This document shows, in pieces, positions 1 to 5,698 of a DNA stretch of 11,375 nt (the stretch's first letter is position 1; each line of letters opens with the position of its first letter). A program made the position numbers and the translations under genes. The notes below the pieces were generated by a model. That model worked only from the letters and a program-made list of their open reading frames with translations. It ran no database searches and was not told where the DNA came from. The DNA lies in the NCBI GenBank assembly GCA_016839955.1, contig JAEOTI010000751.1, positions 1 through 11,375 of the forward strand. Direction: 5' to 3'. This stretch comes from Candidatus Hodarchaeota archaeon (lineage in GTDB: Archaea > Asgardarchaeota > Heimdallarchaeia > Hodarchaeales > YT1-057).

Positions 1-199
1 ACATAGCAATCTTTATAGTTTTAATGTCTGAGAAATTAAAACCTATTTTTTATACTCATTCAACATGTGGAAAAATTAGATATTCCTGGATAGAAAGTTA
101 AATATTTTTGATATTCCATGAGGTATCAAGGAATATTAAATCTTTCCTGGAGACAAGATGGAACTGTAGAACCTCCCATAATTGATAAAGTTTGTTCTC
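1..199. other. non-coding left end, downstream of the TIR gene
   Basis: No convincing gene is visible on either strand in these bases. On the minus strand a TATA-like stretch (about 42-56, AGTATAAAAAATAGG read on that strand) could serve a gene starting off the left edge; an ATG at 4-2 on that strand is a possible start, but too little sequence is left to judge. The only other structure is the inverted repeat at 107-140. Confidence 0.4.
107..140. repeat. imperfect inverted repeat downstream of the TIR-STAND gene
   Basis: Bases 107-117 (TTTGATATTCC) pair with 130-140 (GGAATATTAAA), giving 11 pairs with one G-T, around a 12-base loop. It lies about 60 bases past the stop of the minus-strand TIR gene and could be a transcription end or RNA stability hairpin. 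No T-run follows directly on the minus strand, so a terminator role is only a guess. Confidence 0.35.
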
Positions 200-2758
200 T
201 TAATTATTATTTTTTCTTTTTAATGGTAGTTTTGTTGAAGGAAGCTTTAATTTTTCTGTTATTTGTTGTCTTTCTCTGTAATTTATTTTATGTAATGAAG
301 CATGAACAATAACCATGAGCTCCATTATTCTTTTTGCTATTCTTGAAAAGCTATTCTTTTTAGTCAATTTAGCAATATCGTTTATTTGCACTCTTTTGTT
401 ATACCACATTAATGTTCCATGCAAGACTAATCCTGTTACTGGATTGTTTATATCCTTATGTATTTTTTTAATAACAGATGTTAATTTATTAGAACCTAAT
501 GAGTGAATAATATTATTGACATATCCAAAAATTAATAAGAATATTATGTTCCAATATATTTTTCTTGATTGTTCTCTTAATTCCTCTTTATCTAATTTCT
601 TTTCTTTTCCTTCAGTTAATTCCTCTAATTTATCTGAAATTAATTCAATTAGAGAATTTTCCGCATCAGGGTCTTTTATATATTCGAAAAGACAAGTTAA
701 AGTCCTTCGATGAACATTCATCGCTTCAATAAATATCTTCTCAAGCCTTTTTCTTTCTAGAGAGCCAGCACGATTTTTAATTATCCGTCCCATGACCTCC
801 ACAGTTTTAATTGCCCTCCTAATTTCTATATATTCTGGACCACTTGATTCATCATCTTCATCATCCTTTTTTGTTTCTAGTTCGTCTTGTATTTGTAAGC
901 TTTTTTTTCTCATACTTTCAGGAGTTTTATTTGAAGGTGGTAGAACAGCTTCTATTATATCATCAACATTTTCATCTAAAAGCTTAAGTTCATTTTTTGT
1001 TAAAGTACATGGTTTATAATCCTTGAATAAACTTCGTGCATTTTTAATAACTTCATTTAGTACAAAAATATTTTTCGAATGATGTGATATGAAAATAGAG
1101 ATATATGCATTTTCATTCACATGAAGGTTATTTAATATCTGTTTTATAATATCTTTTTTCTCATCAATATGTTCGGCGAGATATTTACCCACAAAGAAGT
1201 AATAAATATACGGATAAGTGAATGAATAATAATTAAAACTATTTACTGTAATAATCTTAACTTTTTGTAATTTTTTGAGCAAAGTTTCTTTATTTAATGG
1301 GAAATTAAATTTTTTTGTATAATAATCCATAAATTTTTTAAAATCTGATGATGTTAATTCATATTTCTTTTTATTGTAAATATAAAATGCAAACTCAGTT
1401 AGAAAATTTATATAAGTGTCTATATCTTCATTCTTTACATTTTGTCTTCTTAGAAATAAATAGATTAATGCCTGATAACAATGACCTTGAGATGTTATAT
1501 CTTGATTTAGTGGTTTTGTATATGATTCAAGAGAACTTATCATAAGTAAAATATAAAAAGGATAAGCTGGCATAATACCACTGCTAAAAATCTTACCTAA
1601 TGATGTGTCAATATATTCTGTTATTTGGTCAATATTTTGATATAAAACATTGTCATCATTGGGTAAACTTTCTTCTTTATCTGTAGCAATTAACCAATTT
1701 TTAATTAATTCATATCGTAGTGATGGTTTTAATTCATTTATCTTAAAGGATTTAAATGATTTAACAATTAATTCATCTTCAAAATTCAGACTGAAGACAT
1801 CATCAACTGTTATTATACAATTAGGATATTCGGATAATTTTTTAATTTGTTTTTCTTTATATTTTGTATAATGAAAATCATCTATTATCGGTATAATTCT
1901 TTCTTTATCGAATTTATCTATTGAGCTTTCTTCATATTGTTTATTGAAGTATCTTTTAATTATTTGGTCCATCTGTCCAAGAAGTTTATTGCTTTTATCA
2001 GTTATAAGAACTGGAATAAAATTCTTTTTTCGTAATTCTATGAAAATTTTTTTACATAAAGTTGTTTTTGAGGATTGGTCTGCTCCTGCAATAAGGATTT
2101 TATTATAATCTAATATATCTGTTATAAGTTCCTCTGAACTTATCCTTTTTTCGTATTCCTTTAAATCATCGAATTTATCTAATTCTGGATATACAAATAT
2201 GTCATCTAATAATATTTTCTCTTTTTGAGAATGTGCTGTTGTTAACATCTCTGTATCTTGTAAGAATTTTTTAAATTCATCTTTTAATATCAATTGTTTA
2301 ATCATTAATTCTTTCTCAATTACTCTTTTCAACCCTTCATAAACATCATGCCAGGCATCATCTGGTTTTTCAAAACTTGAGATTGGATTTCCATCTGTGG
2401 GTAATGCTAATAATTTTTTAATATTTTCATCATCTAGCCAACCACATTTAGACAGTATTATTGGTATAACTGAAATCCCCTTCTTTTTTCGTAATTCCAA
2501 TGCTCTCTCTGTTTCTTTCTCACAACTGGGTGATGAAAGAAAATTTGCTGAGATAAATAAATAAATAATATCAGCATCATCAAGATTATTATCAGTTTTT
2601 TTCTCATAGTCTTCACCAGGTAATATCTCACGGTCATACCAATCTTCAATTAATCCTTTCTTTTTTAATGGAGTGATATGTTTTTTAAAATTGTTAATAT
2701 AAGAATTTTCGTTAATATTATCTTTGTGTGAATAACTAATAAAAAGTTTTAATTTCAT
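200..2758 (-). CDS. TIR-domain STAND NTPase (NLR-like defence protein)
   Basis: This is a multidomain immune-sensor type protein of about 852 residues. The N-terminal 150 residues are a TIR domain, starting with LFISYSHKD and followed by the DWYDREILPG hallmark and the CEKE segment. The final Glu of CEKE fits the catalytic Glu of NAD-cleaving bacterial TIR domains. A STAND-type nucleotide-binding module follows at about residues 220-330. Its P-loop is GADQSSKTTL (GxxxxSKT, with Ser in place of the usual Gly) and its Walker B is IIPIIDDFHY. The rest is largely helical and contains the IKTVEVMGRIIKN segment that I recall from other bacterial and archaeal STAND proteins, then an acidic/lysine-rich stretch and a basic tail. 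By analogy the helical part senses an invader, ATP drives assembly, and the TIR domain then depletes NAD or makes a nucleotide signal. I chose the ATG at 2758 because the first TIR strand follows at once; an in-frame ATG at 2770 adds four residues, and neither has a good ribosome-binding site. Family assignment is strong; phage defence is inferred. Confidence 0.9.
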   Translation of the reverse strand: MKLKLFISYSHKDNINENSYINNFKKHITPLKKKGLIEDWYDREILPGEDYEKKTDNNLDDADIIYLFISANFLSSPSCEKETERALELRKKKGISVIPIILSKCGWLDDENIKKLLALPTDGNPISSFEKPDDAWHDVYEGLKRVIEKELMIKQLILKDEFKKFLQDTEMLTTAHSQKEKILLDDIFVYPELDKFDDLKEYEKRISSEELITDILDYNKILIAGADQSSKTTLCKKIFIELRKKNFIPVLITDKSNKLLGQMDQIIKRYFNKQYEESSIDKFDKERIIPIIDDFHYTKYKEKQIKKLSEYPNCIITVDDVFSLNFEDELIVKSFKSFKINELKPSLRYELIKNWLIATDKEESLPNDDNVLYQNIDQITEYIDTSLGKIFSSGIMPAYPFYILLMISSLESYTKPLNQDITSQGHCYQALIYLFLRRQNVKNEDIDTYINFLTEFAFYIYNKKKYELTSSDFKKFMDYYTKKFNFPLNKETLLKKLQKVKIITVNSFNYYSFTYPYIYYFFVGKYLAEHIDEKKDIIKQILNNLHVNENAYISIFISHHSKNIFVLNEVIKNARSLFKDYKPCTLTKNELKLLDENVDDIIEAVLPPSNKTPESMRKKSLQIQDELETKKDDEDDESSGPEYIEIRRAIKTVEVMGRIIKNRAGSLERKRLEKIFIEAMNVHRRTLTCLFEYIKDPDAENSLIELISDKLEELTEGKEKKLDKEELREQSRKIYWNIIFLLIFGYVNNIIHSLGSNKLTSVIKKIHKDINNPVTGLVLHGTLMWYNKRVQINDIAKLTKKNSFSRIAKRIMELMVIVHASLHKINYRERQQITEKLKLPSTKLPLKRKNNN

Positions 2759-2767
2759 TATATCTAC

Positions 2768-2783
2768 CATTTACCCATTTACC
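2768..2783 (-). repeat. tandem 8-base repeat carrying decoy ATGs at the TIR gene start
   Basis: Read on the minus strand, GGTAAATG occurs twice in tandem, and the sequence just upstream (ATG at 2785) repeats part of the unit. The ATGs at 2785 and 2778 open four-codon frames (MVNG and MGKW) that stop before or within the TIR gene start; the ATG at 2770 is in frame with TIR. A related TTTACCCATTT string sits at 3691-3701, upstream of the membrane-protein gene. This may be chance in AT-rich DNA, or a leader that lowers TIR translation. Confidence 0.4.
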
Positions 2784-2893
2784 ATTAATTCTTACCTACT
2801 CATAATTTCCAAATGTTGCTATGTTTTAACTGTTTTTCCTATAAAAATTAATCATCACTGGCATCAATACCTTCCACCCACCCCTTTCTCAAC

Positions 2894-2901
2894 TATATAA
2901 A
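2894..2901 (+). promoter_or_regulatory. TATA-like box in front of the hairpin at 2924
   Basis: TATATAAA is among the clearest TATA-like boxes in the window. Its centre is 26-27 bases before the first base of the hairpin stem at 2924, the distance at which archaeal transcription normally starts. No plus-strand protein gene follows for 1.6 kb. Because the box is nearly symmetric, it could instead face left and serve the TIR gene with a leader of about 100 bases. Confidence 0.4.
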
Positions 2902-2923
2902 CAAAAAAGACAATGTGCCATTA

Positions 2924-2957
2924 GATGCGAGGGACTCCTTCTGGTGCATCCTTTTTT
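2924..2957 (+). ncRNA. possible tiny RNA, or intrinsic-terminator-like hairpin with T6 tail
   Basis: GATGC (2924-2928) pairs with GCATC (2946-2950). Inside it GAGGG (2929-2933) pairs with CCTTC (2937-2941, one G-U) around an ACT loop, leaving a TGGT bulge. CTTTTTT follows immediately. With the TATA box at 2894 this is exactly the layout of a transcript of about 30-35 bases that starts at the stem and ends at the T-run. On the other strand a T6 run (2908-2903) lies 15 bases beyond the hairpin, so it could equally end transcription of the 125-residue gene coming from the right. The structure is seen; the RNA gene is an inference. Confidence 0.35.
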
Positions 2958-2995
2958 CAATCCCGCCCATTCTCCTCACTGTCTTTCAATAATTG

Positions 2996-3373
2996 CTAGA
3001 TAGGAACAAATGGAATTTTTCCCTTTTTTATACTATTTTTTAGACCTTGAATAAAAAGTTCAGATATTTTTTCACCCTTATAATCTAGGCTGAAACCCTG
3101 ATAATAACTTTCACCAATGTTCAGTTCATCCCAGTCAAAAGAGTCAGGTGTAGTTTCTGGAAATTCAGTCATTTTTCCTCGAAAAATTACTTTATCATTT
3201 TGCAGTAATTCTCCTTTTATAATACCAATATTTTTACTCGTTTTTTTATGCTCAACGATTAGGATTAATTTTTCAAAGTCTACCAGCTTTTTGTCATCCA
3301 GTAGAGCTTTTAATATTTCATCTTTCGAAGGATATCTTGGTTTTTTCCCTCTTGATTTTTTAGTATTTGCCAT
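2996..3373 (-). CDS. hypothetical protein, 125 residues, basic N-terminus
   Basis: I do not recognise a family. The first 16 residues are very basic (MANTKKSRGKKPRYPSK) and look disordered, perhaps a nucleic-acid contact. A compact alpha/beta body follows (EKLILIVEHKK, KNIGIIKGELL, KVIFRGKM), then aromatic acidic stretches (SFDWDEL, SYYQGFSLDY) and a C-terminal helix. There is no signal peptide or membrane segment. The ATG at 3373 has GGTGA 6 bases upstream and its own TATA-like box at about 3408-3417, giving a leader of about 12 bases. It lies between the small membrane protein and the TIR-STAND gene on the same strand, so it may be an accessory of that system or an unrelated passenger. Confidence 0.75.
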   Translation of the reverse strand: MANTKKSRGKKPRYPSKDEILKALLDDKKLVDFEKLILIVEHKKTSKNIGIIKGELLQNDKVIFRGKMTEFPETTPDSFDWDELNIGESYYQGFSLDYKGEKISELFIQGLKNSIKKGKIPFVPI

Positions 3374-3407
3374 ATTTTCACCTTATTGATTTTTTTAGCT
3401 GATATAT

Positions 3408-3417
3408 TTTTATAAAG
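3408..3417 (-). promoter_or_regulatory. TATA-like box for the 125-residue gene
   Basis: On the minus strand CTTTATAAAA is centred about 27 bases before a predicted start site near 3385. That gives a leader of about 12 bases containing the GGTGA ribosome-binding site before the ATG at 3373. The box overlaps the region just after the stop of the upstream 73-residue gene, so the two genes may be transcribed separately despite their close spacing. Confidence 0.45.
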
Positions 3418-3418
3418 A

Positions 3419-3640
3419 TTAGATTCCAAATGTTGAACCTGCTACCTTGATTACCACAATTATAAAAAATAATGCTGAAACTATTGAAATAATGGCTGCT
3501 ATCAAGGGATTTACACCAAATGATTTCATAAGAGTTTCAGTAATCTGACCTTCGACCCAGAATTGTATAAACATTGGAATTACTATGAGTATAAAAGCAG
3601 GTATTCCAATTACAATGGCAATAATTGTTCCTAGTCCCAA
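3419..3640 (-). CDS. small membrane protein, two predicted transmembrane helices
   Basis: The 73-residue product is almost entirely hydrophobic. Two predicted membrane helices, at about residues 4-27 and 45-66, are joined by a short polar loop (EGQITETLMKSFG). The start is a TTG at 3640, supported by a strong GGTGGAGGT ribosome-binding site 8 bases upstream and a TATA-like box near 3675-3683. I recognise no family. It sits upstream of the 125-residue gene and the TIR-STAND gene, all on the same strand. Small two-helix proteins occur as effectors in some defence systems, but nothing in this sequence proves such a role. Confidence 0.7.
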   Translation of the reverse strand: MGLGTIIAIVIGIPAFILIVIPMFIQFWVEGQITETLMKSFGVNPLIAAIISIVSALFFIIVVIKVAGSTFGI

Positions 3641-3674
3641 ATATTGATACCTCCACCTAAAATTTACTATTTTT

Positions 3675-3683
3675 CTATATATC
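3675..3683 (-). promoter_or_regulatory. TATA-like box for the 73-residue membrane protein
   Basis: GATATATAG on the minus strand lies 35-43 bases before the TTG start at 3640. Transcription would begin near 3652-3656, leaving only a very short leader that holds the GGAGG ribosome-binding site. It falls in the 85-base gap after the TdeIII-like gene, so this gene need not depend on read-through from the R-M cassette. Confidence 0.4.
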
Positions 3684-3725
3684 TTACATGTTTACCCATT
3701 TCCCCCTCAAGTCAAGTGGAAAACC

Positions 3726-4508
3726 TCAGAACAAAGATTTCTGTTGCTTATTTTTGAACTCTTCCCATTTTTCTTCTGAAATTTTTGAAAGAATTTTAAT
3801 GATTTCATTGTAGGTATTTTTATCCCCAAGGTGATTCCACATCTCTTCACCAAGTAGAACTTGTTTATCCATATCCACAATTCCTTTGCAAAAGGCCCAA
3901 GAATAATCTTTTTTTGTAATGTAAGGATTGTAATGTAATGCATAGAATCCATTATGTTTACCAGAAATTTGTCTGAATTGTAGAACCTTTTTCTTCGCCT
4001 CTGTTGTTTGGTCTAAATTTGGTTTTGGCGATTTAATTTCATAGAATAATGGGCCATTCTTATGGTCTCCAACATAGAGGTCACAAACAATTCTAACATT
4101 AACCATTTTATCAGTTTTCGCTTCTTCAATCTCTTTCATTTCTGAATCATGGTCTGGAACTCTGGTGGCATCACCAACCTCCTTCCTCAGTTCTCTACAA
4201 ATTCTATCAATTTTTCGAACGGCACCTTCATCTAATTTGCAGTATAACCGGTGGTCAAGATGGACATCCTTGTATAAATCCTCAGCAATAATTTTTGCTA
4301 GATTTGGAACAAATTTCATTCCTACACTAGTCACTAAAGAACGCTCTTTTAATGCAGCAATTGCAGCTTCTGGAGTGAAAAAAATACTATGCCAAGGATA
4401 TGCTTTTTTTATGATATCGGGGTCAATTTTTAACTTGAATATTTTGTTATCAAAGAAATCTCTGGTAAGTTTATCGATTTTACTCACCGTGGATTCCGAC
4501 AAAGACAT
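3726..4508 (-). CDS. type II restriction endonuclease, TdeIII-like
   Basis: This 260-residue protein is the cutting arm of a type II restriction-modification system. A PD-(D/E)XK active site is visible: Asp143 in VRIVCDLYVGD, then Glu157 and Lys159 in YEIKSPKPN. The EIKSPKPN block and the later GFYALHYNPY segment are what I recall for the TdeIII/MjaII family, whose characterised members recognise GGNCC. The length is normal and the frame intact, so it is probably active. It is divergent from the AbrB-like regulator and methyltransferase genes. No ribosome-binding site precedes the ATG at 4508. A palindromic TATA box is centred about 28 bases upstream, so the mRNA is probably leaderless. The target sequence is inferred from family only; nuclease identity is strongly supported by the paired methyltransferase. 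Confidence 0.88.
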   Translation of the reverse strand: MSLSESTVSKIDKLTRDFFDNKIFKLKIDPDIIKKAYPWHSIFFTPEAAIAALKERSLVTSVGMKFVPNLAKIIAEDLYKDVHLDHRLYCKLDEGAVRKIDRICRELRKEVGDATRVPDHDSEMKEIEEAKTDKMVNVRIVCDLYVGDHKNGPLFYEIKSPKPNLDQTTEAKKKVLQFRQISGKHNGFYALHYNPYITKKDYSWAFCKGIVDMDKQVLLGEEMWNHLGDKNTYNEIIKILSKISEEKWEEFKNKQQKSLF

Positions 4509-4530
4509 ACATACTGCGATTACTCAGATA

Positions 4531-4542
4531 AACTTATAAGTT
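4531..4542. promoter_or_regulatory. perfectly palindromic TATA box shared by divergent R and C-M genes
   Basis: AACTTATAAGTT is a perfect 12-base palindrome between the endonuclease gene (ATG at 4508, leftward) and the AbrB-like gene (ATG at 4573, rightward). Its centre, 4536.5, is about 28 bases from the leftward ATG, which would give a leaderless mRNA. The same distance to the right gives a start near 4564, right at the GGAGGTC ribosome-binding site. No other good TATA box was seen in the 64-base gap, so one element may serve both directions. Its symmetry also suits a dimeric repressor such as an AbrB-fold protein. Confidence 0.55.
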
Positions 4543-4572
4543 GTGTGTCAATTTAGGTATTTGGAGGTCACT

Positions 4573-4740
4573 ATGGGTATACTTTATTCTATACCGTTAA
4601 AGGTAATCGGAAATAATGGAGCACTTAAATGTACAATCCCCAAACAGATAGCTGAGAAAATGCAAGTGGTCAGAGGAGATACAATCATTTGGGTGCTATT
4701 TGATGATGGTCATGTGGAGCTAAAAAAAGAAACGGGGTAA
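4573..4740 (+). CDS. AbrB/SpoVT-like small DNA-binding protein, candidate R-M regulator
   Basis: This 55-residue protein has the swapped-hairpin AbrB/MazE/SpoVT pattern: a short strand (MGILYSIPLKVIGNNGAL), the CTIPKQIAEKMQVVRGDTI core in which the PKQIAEKM helix is followed by a G-D turn, and a final strand (IIWVLFDDGHVELKK). Such proteins bind DNA as dimers. I chose the ATG at 4573 because GGAGGTC lies 4-10 bases upstream; an in-frame GTG at 4543 would include the ribosome-binding site in the coding region. It ends one base before the methyltransferase ATG, so the two are co-transcribed and probably translationally coupled. By analogy with the C proteins of other R-M systems it may control its own operon and the divergent endonuclease; an antitoxin role is less likely without a partner toxin. 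Confidence 0.82.
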   Translation: MGILYSIPLKVIGNNGALKCTIPKQIAEKMQVVRGDTIIWVLFDDGHVELKKETG

Positions 4741-4741
4741 T

Positions 4742-5530
4742 ATGGAATCCATTATTAAATTCTATATCGGGGATTGTCTAAAATTGTTCAAAAAAATTGA
4801 TGATGATACAGTTGATATGATTTTTGCTGACCCTCCATACAATGTAGATAAAAAGTACTATTCTGTGAACGATAACAGGACAGATTATTTCAAGTGGATG
4901 AAAAAATGGATGTCACAGTGTTATAGAGTTCTAAGGCCTAGTGGAACGGCATATTTTATGAATGCGCCAAAAAACTTTGGTCAACAAGAAGCAACCATAA
5001 AGTCCGTTGGATTTGAGATTAAAAGTTACATAATTTGGATGAGGAGAAATCCTGCCCCTGCAAAGAATACATTCCCTAATGTCCATTCAGATATTCATTA
5101 TTGCATAAAGCCACCTTGTAGTAAAAAATATTTTGATGATTCTGAGACGGTTTGGTATGAACTAAGAAGGAAAGATGGATTAATTGGCAAAGACCATAGG
5201 CCTTATGATGTCTGGTTAGACATTCCAAAACTTGTTCCTGGTTTTATGGCTCAACCAGAAGTAGTATTGAAATCTAATGGAAAAAAAGCAATGGTACTGC
5301 CAAATCAGTTGCCTGAAAAACTTGTCTGGCGGTGTGTTCAATCGAGCACTCAGGTTGGAGATTTAGTCATTGACCCATTTCTAGGTATTGGAACAACAAT
5401 GAGAGTTTGTGCCAAGAATGGAAGAAGATTTATTGGATTTGAAATCAATAAAGAGTACGAAAAATATCTTGACGAACAAAAAAATAGATTCAGTAAAAGC
5501 GCAGAAATCATTCAAAGCAAATTAGAATAA
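4742..5530 (+). CDS. DNA amino-methyltransferase (N4-cytosine/N6-adenine), R-M partner
   Basis: This 262-residue S-adenosylmethionine-dependent enzyme protects the host sites cut by the TdeIII-like enzyme. The catalytic motif IV, DPPY, is at residues 30-33 in DMIFADPPYN. The cofactor-binding motif I, DPFLGIGTT, comes late, at residues 211-219, after the LPNQLPEKLVWRCV segment (motif X). This order (IV, then X, then I) is the beta-type arrangement of the N6_N4_Mtase family. Residues of about 100-180 between these blocks hold the likely target-recognition part. The ATG at 4742 is one base after the stop of the regulator gene, with only a weak GGGGT upstream, so translation is likely coupled. 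If the partner cuts GGNCC, the modified base should be a cytosine, making this an N4C enzyme despite the DPPY motif. The frame is intact and the length normal. Confidence 0.92.
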   Translation: MESIIKFYIGDCLKLFKKIDDDTVDMIFADPPYNVDKKYYSVNDNRTDYFKWMKKWMSQCYRVLRPSGTAYFMNAPKNFGQQEATIKSVGFEIKSYIIWMRRNPAPAKNTFPNVHSDIHYCIKPPCSKKYFDDSETVWYELRRKDGLIGKDHRPYDVWLDIPKLVPGFMAQPEVVLKSNGKKAMVLPNQLPEKLVWRCVQSSTQVGDLVIDPFLGIGTTMRVCAKNGRRFIGFEINKEYEKYLDEQKNRFSKSAEIIQSKLE

Positions 5531-5536
5531 TTAAAT

Positions 5537-5698
5537 CTAACCTTCTCTCACCCATGGATTGAACCAACAACAACTTTCAGCATCTGGATTATAGGTCTCG
5601 TTTACGCCATAGGTTTATACATCTTTAGTTTCATCTCTCCATTTACAAAACTCACAATTCTCTCCACTTTCAGGTATTTCTCCGGTCAAAATTATCAT
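5537..5698 (-). pseudogene. remnant or micro-ORF resembling the C-terminus of an Fe-S PD-(D/E)XK nuclease
   Basis: An ATG at 5698 overlaps the TGA of the upstream nuclease gene (ATGA). It opens 27 codons that read LTGEIPESGENCEFCKWRDE in the middle and stop with TAA at 5617-5615. The same frame stays open for another 25 codons (containing YNPDAESCCWFNPWVRE) up to TAG at 5539-5537. The GEIPE...CxxCKWR pattern resembles the cysteine-rich C-terminal end of RecB/Cas4-type nucleases but differs from the upstream gene's own cysteine cluster. The simplest reading is the decayed tail of a second, paralogous nuclease with one in-frame stop. A real 27-residue coupled peptide is the alternative. Confidence 0.5.

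Noticed and set aside
2848..2892. Short minus-strand frame ending KGWVEGIDASDD that looks protein-like
   Set aside because: Only 14 codons after an upstream stop, starting with TTG and without a ribosome-binding site or known match; too short to call a gene or remnant.
2890..2946. Minus-strand 18-codon frame beginning MHQKESLAS
   Set aside because: It runs through the hairpin and the TATA-like box, has no family features, and the structured RNA or terminator explains the sequence better.
3707..3952. Second minus-strand frame within the TdeIII-like gene
   Set aside because: It overlaps the conserved C-terminal part of the endonuclease in another frame and shows no motif of its own.
4543..4572. 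GTG start extending the AbrB-like protein by ten residues
   Set aside because: The extension would encode the GGAGGTC ribosome-binding site and overlap the palindromic TATA region; the ATG at 4573 has ideal spacing.
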